The notes: a model not told the origin generated them from the sequence alone. A stretch of DNA of 64,000 nucleotides from Synergistaceae bacterium (GCA_017470485.1 JAFUYQ010000017.1:62001-126000), one strand, 5' to 3'. Shown: positions 1 to 9,054, counted from the first letter of the stretch. Program-made: numbers and translations.

Positions 1-489
1 TGTGTAATCGACTCCTGAATCCATAACGACGACATAGACATCTCCCGAACCTGTAGCCTTGTTCCAGACCTGAGGGGCTTTGATGGCCTCCATTCCCCAA
101 AGCTGGTTATAGTCCGTGTCGTTCGGTATCTTGACTTCGGGGAGATCGAGCTGAACGATGTAATTCAGCGACGCGGCTATGACATCGGGGCGTGCTTGAA
201 TCTCTTTGAGAAGCTCATTCTCGTTTTTTGTGTCCGAATGAACTACCATGAAGATATTGCCGCTGGACTTTGTGAGTGAGTCATAAGTTCTAGTGATGTT
301 TACGTTATGAGCCTCCGAGAACGACTGGACGGCTGAGAGCGATTTCAATCCTTCTGAGTTCGCTGAATGGATTTCCTCTCCTGACGTGTTGCGGAGAACG
401 ACAATTACGTCTCCGGGCACGGCTTCCTGAGCGTATGAGGCCGTAACGCAGAGCATGACGAGAAGAATTAACGCAAGTATCTTCTTCAT
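1..489 (-). CDS. S8 family (subtilisin-like) serine peptidase, N-terminal part
   Basis: The gene is cut by the left edge, and only the first 163 codons are visible. They give a signal peptide (MKKILALILLVMLCVTASYA), a propeptide of about 90 residues with the motif VHSDTKNENELL, then the start of the catalytic domain (NDTDYNQLWGMEAIKAPQVW). The DSG segment in VVMDSGVDYT should carry the catalytic Asp; His and Ser lie beyond the edge. The start at 489 has AGGAGG about 12 bases upstream. The protein is probably exported, and the prodomain should fold and inhibit the protease until it is cleaved off. The gene just upstream duplicates the signal peptide and prodomain alone. The family call is firm; the substrate is unknown. 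Confidence 0.85.
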   Translation of the reverse strand, partial: MKKILALILLVMLCVTASYAQEAVPGDVIVVLRNTSGEEIHSANSEGLKSLSAVQSFSEAHNVNITRTYDSLTKSSGNIFMVVHSDTKNENELLKEIQARPDVIAASLNYIVQLDLPEVKIPNDTDYNQLWGMEAIKAPQVWNKATGSGDVYVVVMDSGVDYT

Positions 490-544
490 CTGTAAAAAAA
501 ACCTCCTGAATCGAAATTTGTTTTAACGGAATTGTAACACTGTC

Positions 545-901
545 TCAGTTGCTTTGTACGCTTACGGGGTCAAGCTGAACGATATTGTTCAGTGAGGCCG
601 AAATGACATCAGGGCATGATCTCATTTCTTTGAGTAGCTCGTTTTCGTCTTTTGTGTCCGAGTGAACTACCATCATGATTTTGCCTCTGGCCTTTGAGAG
701 ATAGTCATAAACTCTTACGACTCTGACGTTATGAGCCTCAGCGAACGACTGGGCGATTGAGAGGCAGTTTTCCGAAGAAAGTTCTAACCCTGAAGTATTG
801 CGCAGAACGAGAATAACATCTCCCGGAACAGCCTCCTGAGCGTATGCCGCCGAAGCGCAGAGCAGAACGAGAAAAATTAACGCAGACATCTTCCTCATCA
901 T
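545..901 (-). CDS. Stand-alone subtilase propeptide-like secreted protein
   Basis: 118 residues: a signal peptide (to about residue 21) followed by a domain that matches the propeptide of the neighbouring S8 peptidase almost position for position (QEAVPGDVI.VLRNTSG, SFAEAHNV, MVVHSDTKDENELLKEM, PDVI.ASLN.IVQLD). It stops where the protease would begin its catalytic domain. Start at 901 with AGGAGG 8 bases upstream; a second ATG follows at once. The gene lies 55 bases upstream of the protease on the same strand, and the two upstream regions are also alike, so this is a tandem duplication followed by loss of the catalytic part, or a true stand-alone inhibitor/chaperone of the protease. The second role is inferred. 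Confidence 0.7.
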   Translation of the reverse strand: MMRKMSALIFLVLLCASAAYAQEAVPGDVILVLRNTSGLELSSENCLSIAQSFAEAHNVRVVRVYDYLSKARGKIMMVVHSDTKDENELLKEMRSCPDVISASLNNIVQLDPVSVQSN

Positions 902-946
902 GTGAAAAACCTCCTGAATTAAAATTTGTTTCAGGAGGATTATATA

Positions 947-2395
947 CTAAGATGTTATTTTTGAGTAACGTTCGCCGTTAAGGACTTCGAGCATGTATGA
1001 CAAAGGCGAGAGGTTATGACTCTTAATCATCTGGAAGATTCTTGGGGACGCTCCGCTGACGAGGGCAACTCCCTGCTCGTTCATGGTAACAGGCTGCTGC
1101 CTTGTACGGCTTTCAACGTTCCAGAAGATTAACTGAGGGAGTTTGTAGCCTTTCTCAGCAAAAATTTTCTTGGCGTAATCAAAATTCGTCATTCCAGAGT
1201 TTTCGGTGCAGTCGTCGAACTCCATATCACTGATGATATAAATGGTAGAGGGTAATTCTGACTGAGGGAGATTATTTTTTACGGCGGTGTTCAGAATTAA
1301 CTCGAAGACTTTTTGAATGTCAGTGTTTTCGGCCTCGTTGAAACCGGCGCAGTATTTGACTTTTTCGCTGATGTCATTACCTTTGATTTCGACAAGCTGG
1401 GGATTTGCCGAGAAGGTTATGAAGTGGTTATGAAACTCGCCTTTGTTACGTTCGGCAAAATATATTCCCAGCGAGAGCGCGACCACTATCGGCGAAACGA
1501 GATACCCTCCGTACATTGAGCCTGACCCGTCAACAACAACTATTGAATTTTCGCCGCCCGTGAAATCCTCCTGAGCGTTCCACGTTGTATCGACCGCTTT
1601 AATTTCGTCATCGCTCATCATTCCGAAGTCGAGCAGAGGCCGGATTATCTCGTAAGGAGCGAGGGTGCCGGTATGAATTTCAGCTTTTCCCTCCGAAACG
1701 TCCTCAAGGAACTTGGTGTAGCGTTCGTTGTCATTGCGAATGAAAGCCTGACGGTATTTGAACATAGCTTTCGAGGGCTGGCGGGAGTAATCGAAAGTGT
1801 AGTCCCTAGTTCTGAGATTGTTCTCAATGATTTTGAGTTTTGCCCGTAAATTCGAGAGTGCCTGCCTGTAATCCTTGAGGGTCATTCCGAGTTTTGAGGC
1901 GAGGATTTTAGCTTTATGCCTTGTCAGAGGGTTAGAGGCGTTAATTGAGGGAAGCCACTTAGCGAGGAGCGAGGGCGATTCGGAATTGATGTCAGATTTC
2001 AGCTGAGATGAAACGAGAGTTAATGCTGAATTTTCGCATTGAGTTCCCAAGAGTTCGAGGAGGTCGTCATAGCGTCCGTACTCAGGGATTAAAGAGATGT
2101 TCTTAACGACTGTAGAGGGTGAATTTTCGGCGAGCCACTGAAGAATTAAACGGAAGACTTTTCGCTCGCCGAGTCCGCCCCTGATGTCTCTGGCGTAAAA
2201 CGCTGTTTTAACGGCGAGATTTGAATCCTCAGCGAATGCCCTCATGAATCGTGAAATAATTTCGCCAGGCTCTGAATTTCTTAATGCCCCTATAGTAGCG
2301 AAAAGGTCTAAGCAGTCTGAGAGTGTGGATTTGTGAGTTAGCGCGAGATTTTCGGTGAGGGTGTAATTAGCTTCCTGCTTTAATTGTTCAAGCAT
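947..2395 (-). CDS. DUF2828 family protein, Ro60/vWA-like
   Basis: 482 residues. The N-terminal two thirds is helical and carries family signatures (ARDIRGGLGERKVFR near 70, PSKAMFKYRQAFIRNDNERY near 210). The C-terminal part is a von Willebrand A fold with a complete-looking MIDAS start, VVVDGSGSMYGG, near residue 290, and IYIISDMEFDD further on. The overall plan, helical repeats plus a vWA domain, is like that of Ro60/TROVE RNA-binding proteins, but the exact function of DUF2828 is unknown to me. Start at 2395 with AGGAGG 6 bases upstream. About 170 bases separate the likely promoter from the start codon, and that leader can fold. RNA binding is inference. Confidence 0.75.
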   Translation of the reverse strand: MLEQLKQEANYTLTENLALTHKSTLSDCLDLFATIGALRNSEPGEIISRFMRAFAEDSNLAVKTAFYARDIRGGLGERKVFRLILQWLAENSPSTVVKNISLIPEYGRYDDLLELLGTQCENSALTLVSSQLKSDINSESPSLLAKWLPSINASNPLTRHKAKILASKLGMTLKDYRQALSNLRAKLKIIENNLRTRDYTFDYSRQPSKAMFKYRQAFIRNDNERYTKFLEDVSEGKAEIHTGTLAPYEIIRPLLDFGMMSDDEIKAVDTTWNAQEDFTGGENSIVVVDGSGSMYGGYLVSPIVVALSLGIYFAERNKGEFHNHFITFSANPQLVEIKGNDISEKVKYCAGFNEAENTDIQKVFELILNTAVKNNLPQSELPSTIYIISDMEFDDCTENSGMTNFDYAKKIFAEKGYKLPQLIFWNVESRTRQQPVTMNEQGVALVSGASPRIFQMIKSHNLSPLSYMLEVLNGERYSKITS

Positions 2396-2400
2396 GATGT

Positions 2401-2577
2401 CCTCCTGAGATAAAAGGCAAGGCGCAGAATTGACTTTTTGAGAAAAAGTTTATTGGGTTTTGCTGTACGCGCCTTTAGGATTTCAAAGCACTTTGTTTTT
2501 ACAACAATGGCCGAAACCACTCGTATATGCCCAAATGTGAAATTGCTGTCAGTGCTTTTATAGCGTGAATTATAGCA
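2401..2577 (-). promoter_or_regulatory. Extended -10 promoter and structured leader of the DUF2828 gene
   Basis: On the minus strand an extended -10 element, TGCTATAAT, sits at 2569-2577; no good -35 is seen. Downstream, a 7-bp GC-rich stem pairs 2419-2425 with 2469-2475, enclosing an AU hairpin with a 3-base loop (2433-2439 with 2443-2449). The outer stem ends just upstream of the AGGAGG at 2401-2406. The leader could be an untranslated control region or a small RNA transcribed ahead of the Ro-like gene. Confidence 0.4.
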
Positions 2578-2585
2578 TGAGGGTG

Positions 2586-2864
2586 CTACCTCAGGAATAA
2601 TGTTATCGCTACCTGAACAACACCAACTACTATTGCAACGATTATTCCCCAGCGCGTTAGGCTGTTAGACTGGCTTTCTTTGATGTCGTTTATCGCAACG
2701 CTGAATGTGTCTACAACACCGTCAATTCTCGTATGAATGTTCCTGATTTCGCCTTTAATTTCAGTATACATAGTTTCCTGCTTGGCAAGGTTACGCTCCA
2801 TTAATGTTTCCATACGCCTTATAGTTTCGTCATGGTAATCTTTCCGCACATATTCTTCATTCAT
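2586..2864 (-). CDS. Small coiled-coil protein with C-terminal membrane anchor
   Basis: 92 residues, not recognised as a named family. Residues 1-65 are charged and helical, with heptad-like spacing (IRRMETLMERNLAKQ, EIKGEIRNIHTRIDGVVDTF). Residues 72-91 form one hydrophobic membrane segment (WGIIVAIVVGVVQVAITLFL). The start at 2864 is preceded by AAGGAGG. The organisation resembles the small protein after codY at 6463-6798, though sequence similarity is slight. It may be cotranscribed with the acetyltransferase upstream (26-base gap). Confidence 0.6.
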   Translation of the reverse strand: MNEEYVRKDYHDETIRRMETLMERNLAKQETMYTEIKGEIRNIHTRIDGVVDTFSVAINDIKESQSNSLTRWGIIVAIVVGVVQVAITLFLR

Positions 2865-2889
2865 TGTCTTCAGCCTCCTTTTGAAAAAA

Positions 2890-3537
2890 TTATAACATTC
2901 CGAGATAACTCTTAATTTCTTGTCTTACCTTCTCCAAATCCGAACATGTCAGAATCGGAATCAGTCTCTTAATCTCCTCAATACTCTTATCCCACCATTT
3001 GAGCTTCAATAAAAGCCCCGTCAATTCATCGTCAAAGCGTTTGCGAATCACTCTCGCTGGATTACCGGCTGCGACAGAATACGGAGGAACATCACCGGCT
3101 ACTGTGCTGTTCAGCCCGATAATCGCCCCGTCCCCGATATGAACGCCCGGAAGAACAGTAACATTCTGCCCTATCCATACGTCATTACCCACAACAGTAT
3201 CGCCCTTAAACGGAAGGTCAGAAATTTCGGGGGGCTTTTCGTAATCCTTCCAGCCCTCGAAAATATAGAACGGAAATGTTGTAGCGCAGTTCATTTGATG
3301 ATTCGCACCGTTCATCACAAACTCAACGCCCTCGCCTATCTGGCAGAACTTCCCGATAATCAGCCGGTCGCCGATGAAATCATAATGATGAGTAACACGC
3401 GACTCAAAATCACGTCCGCCGTAATATGAAAACTCACCGGCAATTATATTTGGCCTTGTTATAGCCGGTTTTATGTATGTTACCGTGTTGAAGCCGGAAA
3501 CAGGGAAAATCTCTTCAGGATTAATCATATTAATCAT
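2890..3537 (-). CDS. Vat/CatB-like xenobiotic O-acetyltransferase (left-handed beta-helix)
   Basis: Hexapeptide-repeat acetyltransferase of the type that acetylates streptogramin A or chloramphenicol with acetyl-CoA. Seen: GKFCQIGEGVEFVMNGANHQMNCATTFPF, where the His of GANH is the catalytic base in this family; WIGQNVTVLPGVHIGDGAIIGLNSTV; and the closing AAGNPARVIRKRF. The loop FEGWKDYEKPPEISDLPFKGDTVVGNDVWIG fits Vat enzymes better than maltose/galactoside acetyltransferases. I use the ATG at 3537 because the GAGGTG motif lies 10 bases upstream of it and overlaps the upstream ATG at 3555. Real drug resistance cannot be told from sequence; many chromosomal members have unknown substrates. 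Confidence 0.75.
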   Translation of the reverse strand: MINMINPEEIFPVSGFNTVTYIKPAITRPNIIAGEFSYYGGRDFESRVTHHYDFIGDRLIIGKFCQIGEGVEFVMNGANHQMNCATTFPFYIFEGWKDYEKPPEISDLPFKGDTVVGNDVWIGQNVTVLPGVHIGDGAIIGLNSTVAGDVPPYSVAAGNPARVIRKRFDDELTGLLLKLKWWDKSIEEIKRLIPILTCSDLEKVRQEIKSYLGML

Positions 3538-3578
3538 TTCGTGATTGCACCTCATAAAATTTTCATTTATCCTGTATA

Positions 3579-3606
3579 TTCACAAAATAAAGGCAAATGA
3601 GATAAT
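3579..3606 (+). promoter_or_regulatory. Promoter of the hslVU-codY operon
   Basis: -35 TTCACA (3579-3584), 16-base spacer, -10 GATAAT (3601-3606). Each hexamer has one mismatch to the vegetative consensus. The predicted start near 3613 leaves a leader of only about 16 bases before hslV. Confidence 0.55.
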
Positions 3607-3628
3607 ATGCTCTTGTATATTGAAAGGA

Positions 3629-4174
3629 ATGATAACACTGTTTAACGGAACAACAATAGTATGCGTTCGTAAAGGCTCGCGCGTCGCAATGGCCGGAGAC
3701 GGTCAGGTAACATTAGGTTCTCAAGTCATTAAGTCCGGCGCAAGAAAGGTAAGAACTCTCTTGGGCGGGAAAATTCTCACAGGCTTTGCAGGTTCTACCG
3801 CTGACGCTATGACGCTCCTTGAGAAATTCGAGGACTGCCTCGAACAGGAAAAAGGCGACCTCATGAAAGGTGCCGTGAAACTCGTCCGCGAATGGAGACT
3901 CGATAAAGCATTACGCAGACTCGAAGCCATGATGCTTGCCGCCAATACCGAGATGACTCTGCTCCTCAGCGGTGCGGGCGATGTTCTCGAACCCGAAGGC
4001 GACGCTGCCGCTATAGGTTCAGGCTCAGGGTATGCGCTGGCGGCGGCAAGAGCTTTGCGCGGAGCGACTGACATGAAGCCCGAAGATATTGCAAGGCGTT
4101 CAATCGAACTTGCATCGGAAATCTGCATTTACACAAACAATCACATAATAGTCGAGGTACTCGGAGAAGAATAA
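3629..4174 (+). CDS. hslV: ATP-dependent protease peptidase subunit HslV (ClpQ)
   Basis: Threonine peptidase that stacks with the HslU ATPase to form a bacterial proteasome-like protease. Seen: TTIVCVRKGSRVAMAGDGQVTLG, with the catalytic Thr at residue 8 after a short leader (MITLFNG) that should be removed; family features include the GDGQ segment and GSGSGYALAAARAL near the C-terminus. The start is ATG at 3629; AAAGGA abuts it, so the ribosome site is poorly spaced. The stop overlaps the hslU ATG by one base (TAATG), indicating tight translational coupling. 181 residues, normal for the family. Confidence 0.95.
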   Translation: MITLFNGTTIVCVRKGSRVAMAGDGQVTLGSQVIKSGARKVRTLLGGKILTGFAGSTADAMTLLEKFEDCLEQEKGDLMKGAVKLVREWRLDKALRRLEAMMLAANTEMTLLLSGAGDVLEPEGDAAAIGSGSGYALAAARALRGATDMKPEDIARRSIELASEICIYTNNHIIVEVLGEE

Positions 4175-5616
4175 TGGATACAAAGAAAAATAACGTTCTC
4201 AGTCCGGAATTAACTCCGGCAAAAATAATCGAACATCTTAACCGCTACATAGTCGGTCAGGATAAGGCTAAACGTTCAGTGGCAATAGCTCTCAGAAACA
4301 GAATACGAAGAAGAGCTTTACCACCCGAAATCGCTCATGAGATTATGCCGAAGAATATTCTCATGGTCGGCCCTACCGGCGTAGGTAAAACTGAAATCGC
4401 ACGAAGACTCGCTACTCTCTCAAATGCTCCGTTCGTCAAGGTCGAAGCCACGAAGTTCACCGAAGTCGGCTATGTCGGTCGCGATGTCGAGACAATCATA
4501 AGGGATTTGACCGAGTTCGCTGTCTCAATGGTCAGAAAAAGAATGATTGAGGGTGTTCAGAAGCCTGCACTTGAGAAGGCCGAGCAGAGGTTACTTGACG
4601 CAATGCTCCCGAAACGCGAAAAGAAATTCTCAATGCCTGAGTTCATGAAAGCGTTTTCAGGCAGCAAGGACGAGGAAGACAACAATAATGAACAAGATCA
4701 GGCGGAAGCTGCCCTTGAGGAAGAACGGAACGAAAGGACAAGAAAGCGTTTTCTCAAGATGATGCGCGAGGGAAAACTTGATGACAAGGACGTTGAAATC
4801 GAGGTCAACGACAGCACATCGCCCGTGTCAATTTTCGGCGCGCCGGGAATGGACATCATGGGAATGGGAATTAACATCAGCGAAATGCTGGGCGGTATCA
4901 TGCCGAAGAAAACTAAAAAACGAAGCATGAAAGTCAAAGAGGCTCTCAGGATTCTTCAGCAGGAGGAAGCCGAGAAACTCATCGACTCTGACGCAATGGC
5001 TAAAGAAGCTCTTGACCTTGCTCAGGAGGACGGTATCGTGTTTCTTGACGAAATCGACAAAGTTGTCGTCAAGGGCGGAAGTTCTCACGGGCCTGACGTA
5101 AGCCGCGAGGGTGTTCAAAGGGATTTGCTGCCGATTGTCGAAGGTTCGGTAGTTCAGACCCGTTACGGCCCCGTCAAGACTGACCACATACTTTTCATAG
5201 CGGCAGGAGCTTTCAGCGGTGTAAAACCTTCTGACCTTATTCCGGAATTGCAGGGGCGTTTCCCGATTCGCGTCGAACTTGAGCCGCTGACGATTGAGAA
5301 TTTGCAGAGGATTCTCACTGAGCCTGAGAACAGTTTAATCCGCCAGTACGAGGCTTTAATCTCAACCGAAGGAACTGAGCTTTCATTCACTGACGAGGCC
5401 ACTCAGGAAATAGCGCGTCTCGCCCACAAAATGAACTCCGAAATGGAGGACATAGGCGCGAGAAGACTTCATACGATGATGGAGCAGTTACTTGAGGAAA
5501 TCAGCTTCAGCGTTTCGGACATGAACGAAGACAAAATCGAAATCACTGCGGAAATTGTCAGGGAAAAACTCGGCGGATTAGTCGAGAACAGAGACATAAG
5601 GCGTTACCTATTATAG
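4174..5616 (+). CDS. hslU: ATP-dependent protease ATPase subunit HslU (ClpY)
   Basis: AAA+ unfoldase partner of HslV. Walker A is GPTGVGKTE near residue 69 and Walker B is GIVFLDEID near residue 290; the pore region VGYVGRDVE is present. The charged intermediate domain spans roughly residues 110-245 (ALEEERNERTRKRFLKMM). Arg-finger and sensor-2 regions are recognisable (LQGRFPIRVEL, DIGARRLHTMME). The C-terminus NRDIRRYLL is the tail that docks into HslV. 480 residues. Second gene of hslV-hslU-codY. Confidence 0.96.
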   Translation: MDTKKNNVLSPELTPAKIIEHLNRYIVGQDKAKRSVAIALRNRIRRRALPPEIAHEIMPKNILMVGPTGVGKTEIARRLATLSNAPFVKVEATKFTEVGYVGRDVETIIRDLTEFAVSMVRKRMIEGVQKPALEKAEQRLLDAMLPKREKKFSMPEFMKAFSGSKDEEDNNNEQDQAEAALEEERNERTRKRFLKMMREGKLDDKDVEIEVNDSTSPVSIFGAPGMDIMGMGINISEMLGGIMPKKTKKRSMKVKEALRILQQEEAEKLIDSDAMAKEALDLAQEDGIVFLDEIDKVVVKGGSSHGPDVSREGVQRDLLPIVEGSVVQTRYGPVKTDHILFIAAGAFSGVKPSDLIPELQGRFPIRVELEPLTIENLQRILTEPENSLIRQYEALISTEGTELSFTDEATQEIARLAHKMNSEMEDIGARRLHTMMEQLLEEISFSVSDMNEDKIEITAEIVREKLGGLVENRDIRRYLL

Positions 5617-5632
5617 AGGGGAGGAATTAACG

Positions 5633-6466
5633 ATGAGATTTTTGAATAATAATCGTGAGAACAATACTGATGAGAGGCTTCAGGAACTTCTGGAGAAGAC
5701 AAGAAAAGTCGGAAGGGCAGTTCAGGCAAAGCGCGAGGGTGAACCGTTGAATTACTCTCATTTGTCGGAAATGCTGTCGGAGTTCTCAACCGCTAACGTC
5801 TATATCGTTGACAGGTCGGGAAGACTTCTGGGCTACAACTGGCTTCCTGAATACACGTCAAAGGCACTGTCAGAAAGTTTCAGGGACGGCGTAATGCCGG
5901 AGGAGTTCGTTGTGAGAATGAACAGGTGCAGGGACAGCGAGATTCATGATGAGGACGCGTCATTGTTCGATGACGATTACGAGGGCGTGAAGCCTGAAAA
6001 ACACCTGATGTATGTCCCGATAATCGGCGCGAGTGCTGAGAGGCTCGGAACGATAATGCTTGTGCGCGAAAAAGTACCGTTCATCGTTGATGATGTGTTA
6101 CTTGCCGAATACTTGGGAATGCTTGCAGGGATTCAGATTCTCAATGAACGCGCTAAAGTCCTTGAAGAAACCGCGAGAAGCAGACTCAGTGTTCAAATGG
6201 CCATGCGTGCGCTGTCGTATTCGGAGCTTGAGAGCATGAAGCACATTATCGCCGAGCTTAACGGCCCTGAAGGCGTTGCGATTGCCTCAAAAGTGGCCGA
6301 CAGAGTCGGAGTTACGAGGAGCGTAATCGTCAATGCACTGAGAAAACTTGAGAGTGCCGGACTTATCGAGAGCAGAAGTCTCGGAATGAAAGGGACTTAC
6401 ATCAAGATACTAAGTCCGCTGCTGCTTGAGTATCTTGAAAAACCGAAAGGGAATGACGGTATATGA
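5633..6466 (+). CDS. codY: GTP-sensing transcriptional pleiotropic repressor CodY
   Basis: 277 residues. The N-terminal GAF-type domain (about 1-155) binds branched-chain amino acids in known CodY proteins. The C-terminal winged helix (about 205-256) reads ASKVADRVGVTRSVIVNALRK and SRSLGMKGTYIKI, essentially the canonical DNA-reading helix, so the usual AATTTTCWGAAAATT operator should apply. GGGAGG stands 8 bases before the start. It follows hslVU as in Bacillus-type genomes. A candidate CodY site lies in this window at 54094-54108. Confidence 0.96.
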   Translation: MRFLNNNRENNTDERLQELLEKTRKVGRAVQAKREGEPLNYSHLSEMLSEFSTANVYIVDRSGRLLGYNWLPEYTSKALSESFRDGVMPEEFVVRMNRCRDSEIHDEDASLFDDDYEGVKPEKHLMYVPIIGASAERLGTIMLVREKVPFIVDDVLLAEYLGMLAGIQILNERAKVLEETARSRLSVQMAMRALSYSELESMKHIIAELNGPEGVAIASKVADRVGVTRSVIVNALRKLESAGLIESRSLGMKGTYIKILSPLLLEYLEKPKGNDGI

Positions 6467-6798
6467 CAAGTCAGGATAATACTGTGTACGTTACTGCGGA
6501 AATGTTCAATGACGGGACGGCGAGAATTGAGCGCAGGTTTGACGCTGTCGAGCGTAGGCTGGACAAGATTGAGCAGACTATGACGGAAATGCGCTATGAG
6601 ACACGTTACAACGCAAGGGACATTGACCACTTGCAGACTTCCGTATACTGGGGCTTTGCGATTCTGGGGATAATTGTTGCGCTGGCACCGTCTTTCAGAC
6701 GGGAGAAGACCGAAAAGCCTCAGCCCGAAGTAACTCGCTCTGACGTTCAGTCGATGATAGACGAGGCAATTTCACGGGCATTAAGCGTCAGGAAATAG
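6463..6798 (+). CDS. Small coiled-coil membrane protein
   Basis: 111 residues, family not recognised. It overlaps codY by four bases (ATGA), so it belongs to the same operon. A charged helical region (ARIERRFDAVERRLDKIEQTMTEM, about 24-48) is followed by a membrane segment (VYWGFAILGIIVALAP, about 62-80) and a hydrophilic tail. It is like phage- and chromosome-encoded small proteins with a coiled coil before a membrane anchor. Function unknown. Confidence 0.65.
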   Translation: MTSQDNTVYVTAEMFNDGTARIERRFDAVERRLDKIEQTMTEMRYETRYNARDIDHLQTSVYWGFAILGIIVALAPSFRREKTEKPQPEVTRSDVQSMIDEAISRALSVRK

Positions 6799-6816
6799 CA
6801 CACTCAGAAAAAAGAA

Positions 6817-6847
6817 AGGCCGGGAAAAAATCTCCCGGTCTTTTTTG
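6817..6847 (+). terminator. Intrinsic terminator after the hslVU-codY operon
   Basis: The stem GGCCGGGA/TCCCGGTC (6818-6825 with 6833-6840, one GU pair) is followed by TTTTTT at 6841-6846. The opposite strand lacks a comparable T-run, so it serves the plus-strand operon. Confidence 0.85.
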
Positions 6848-6876
6848 TTGCTGTTAATTCCCGAACTGCTCAGAAA

Positions 6877-9054
6877 TTACTTCTTGGCCTGTTTTGCCGG
6901 AGCTTTTGCCGGAAGTGCTTTACGGCTCTGGCTGCTCTTCTTCGCCGAAGACCCTTCGTCCTCAATGTGGAACTGCGAGAGTGCCTCAGTGATTGACTCG
7001 ACAAGTCCGGTCTGGTCAACAGCTCCCTGAGCTGCTCTCTCCGCTATTAACGCTGTCTCGTCCATGTCGTTCTTGATGCTCTCAAGGTTCTGAAGAATCT
7101 CGGTCGTTGCCTTCGTAACGTTGTCGATACCGGCGGCGATTTCACGGCTTGAAGCTGCCTGCTCCTGAGCGACTGCGGCGATGTTCTGGATTCTGTCGTT
7201 GGCCTTGTCAATCTGTCCGATTGCCTCGCCGAGTGAATCCTGAGCGTTGTTCGCCTTCTCGGTCGTCTCGTCAAGAAGCACTGCCGTCTCATCGCTTGAT
7301 GTCTTAGTCTCTCTTGCGCTGGTCTGCAATGTCTCAATTAGTCCTCTGACGTTCTCAGCGGCACGGCTTGAGTCTTCAGCGAGTTTACGTACTGATTCTG
7401 CAACGACTGCGAATCCGCGTCCTGCTTCACCTGCTCTTGCGGCCTCTATTGCGGCGTTGAGGGCAAGAAGGTTCGTCTGGTCAGCGATTGATGTGATTTC
7501 GCCGATGAACTCGGAAATCTTGTTGACGCTTTCAACGAGTTCCTGAAGTTTAATTCCGCTTTCCTTCGTCTTCTTCTGAAGGATTACGATGTTTGCGATT
7601 GCCTCTTTAACAGTGTCAACAGCGTTTCCAGTTACGGTCGTCATGTTGGAGATGAACTCTGCGCAGTCGGTTGCTGCCTGTGCGCTGGTCATTGATGCCG
7701 CTGACATTTCCTCAGTTCCTGCATTGGACTCCTGAAGCGATGAGGCGTTGCCCTCCATGAGCTTGACGACGTTCGCAACGTTCGAGCGTACATTGTTGGC
7801 ATAGTCGGTGTTCTTCGTTGCGTCTTCCTTCATGTTGGCTGATGTCTCGTGGCTCTGGATTGCCAGTCCGCGAATGTCTCCGATTGCCGTGCTGAGTGAG
7901 GCGAACATTTCAGTGAGAGCCTCGCCGAGATTGCCGAGTTCGTCTTTGCCCTCGTAGCCGAAATCGCTGTATGTTACAGCCATTTCACCGTTGCTGGCCT
8001 GCTTGCAGATTTCAACAACTCTTCCGAGAGGCGCAGAGATTGACTTCGCTATGTAGAGAGCGATACCGATACCGATTACGATAGCTACTGCGGCCAGCGC
8101 GATGACGAGCGTCATTGTGCTTCCCAGTGAGTCATAAGCGTTCTGCGAGAGGGTTACGATCTGGGTGATACCTGCGTCAGTGAGCTTGTCTGAAATATTA
8201 ACGAGCTGGAGACCGTCAGCAAGAAGTGCTTGGAATGCAGGATCTGTCTGTGTGAACGAGTTGAGAACGTCCGCGAAGCCCGTCTTCAGCGTTCCGAAAG
8301 TTCCGCGTCCGGCGTTCATAAGGTCTTTGACTTCCTTGTAGGTCGTATTCTCATAGAACCTGTTGTAAGCGTTCTCGCCGTCAACAATCTGCTGGGTAAC
8401 ATCGTTCATCATCTTTGCGTTTCTGTACCACATTGCCTGAGCATAGTATCTGGCCGTGTTGCAGAAAGCAAGCTGTAACGCCTCGACTGCCCTTATGCGG
8501 TTGATGTCCGTCTCGTAGTCATGGCCTTCAAGGTTTGTCTTGAGGTTCTGAATCGTTATCTTGTACTGCATGTCGATAACGCTGTCGAGAAGCGCAATCA
8601 TCTTGTCGATTTCCTTGACGAGCGTCTCGGAAACAGTGCGCTTTGTGCGTATCATCTGGAACGTCCTGTTCATTGTGGTCTCGCTGTTTCTCAGGATATT
8701 TTCCATCTGGGGAAGGTTTTCCGAAAGGCTGATAAGTCTGGGATTCTCGGAGTACAGCCTCTTTCCCTTCTCGATTGATGTGCGGAGGGTGTTGACGTAG
8801 CCTGCGAGTTTCTCCATATCCTCATCGCTCTCTGAATACCTCAGGTCTCTGATGCCTGCGCGTATCCAGCTGACTGTGAGGTTTAACTCGTTTGCAATTT
8901 TGACCGTTCCGCCGGCAACGTTCTGAAGGTGCCTGACATCTTGCTGAACTGCTGAAATGCTTGTCCATGAGAAGAACACCGCAACTCCGAAAAGCGCAAG
9001 GACAATCCCGAAACCTATTGTGAGTTTGCCCGTAATTTTGAAATTGTTTAACAT
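6877..9054 (-). CDS. Methyl-accepting chemotaxis protein
   Basis: 725-residue transmembrane chemoreceptor. TM1 is at about 11-32 and TM2 at about 317-338; the roughly 280-residue segment between them is an extracytoplasmic helical sensor. A HAMP domain follows ([13 protein letters not shown]). The cytoplasmic signalling hairpin has the near-invariant tip [38 protein letters not shown], which contacts CheA/CheW. A basic, Ala/Lys-rich tail ends the protein, without a CheR-docking pentapeptide that I can see. Start at 9054 with AGGAGA about 13 bases upstream. Together with fliS it shows a motile, chemotactic cell. Confidence 0.93.
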   Translation of the reverse strand: MLNNFKITGKLTIGFGIVLALFGVAVFFSWTSISAVQQDVRHLQNVAGGTVKIANELNLTVSWIRAGIRDLRYSESDEDMEKLAGYVNTLRTSIEKGKRLYSENPRLISLSENLPQMENILRNSETTMNRTFQMIRTKRTVSETLVKEIDKMIALLDSVIDMQYKITIQNLKTNLEGHDYETDINRIRAVEALQLAFCNTARYYAQAMWYRNAKMMNDVTQQIVDGENAYNRFYENTTYKEVKDLMNAGRGTFGTLKTGFADVLNSFTQTDPAFQALLADGLQLVNISDKLTDAGITQIVTLSQNAYDSLGSTMTLVIALAAVAIVIGIGIALYIAKSISAPLGRVVEICKQASNGEMAVTYSDFGYEGKDELGNLGEALTEMFASLSTAIGDIRGLAIQSHETSANMKEDATKNTDYANNVRSNVANVVKLMEGNASSLQESNAGTEEMSAASMTSAQAATDCAEFISNMTTVTGNAVDTVKEAIANIVILQKKTKESGIKLQELVESVNKISEFIGEITSIADQTNLLALNAAIEAARAGEAGRGFAVVAESVRKLAEDSSRAAENVRGLIETLQTSARETKTSSDETAVLLDETTEKANNAQDSLGEAIGQIDKANDRIQNIAAVAQEQAASSREIAAGIDNVTKATTEILQNLESIKNDMDETALIAERAAQGAVDQTGLVESITEALSQFHIEDEGSSAKKSSQSRKALPAKAPAKQAKK

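Noticed and set aside
3545..3628. N-terminal extension of HslV
   Set aside because: It runs through the operon promoter, and HslV needs a short leader before its catalytic Thr.
3721..4128. Long minus-strand frame opposite hslV
   Set aside because: It is the reverse-strand shadow of hslV codons, rich in Ser/Ala/Arg, with no start signals.
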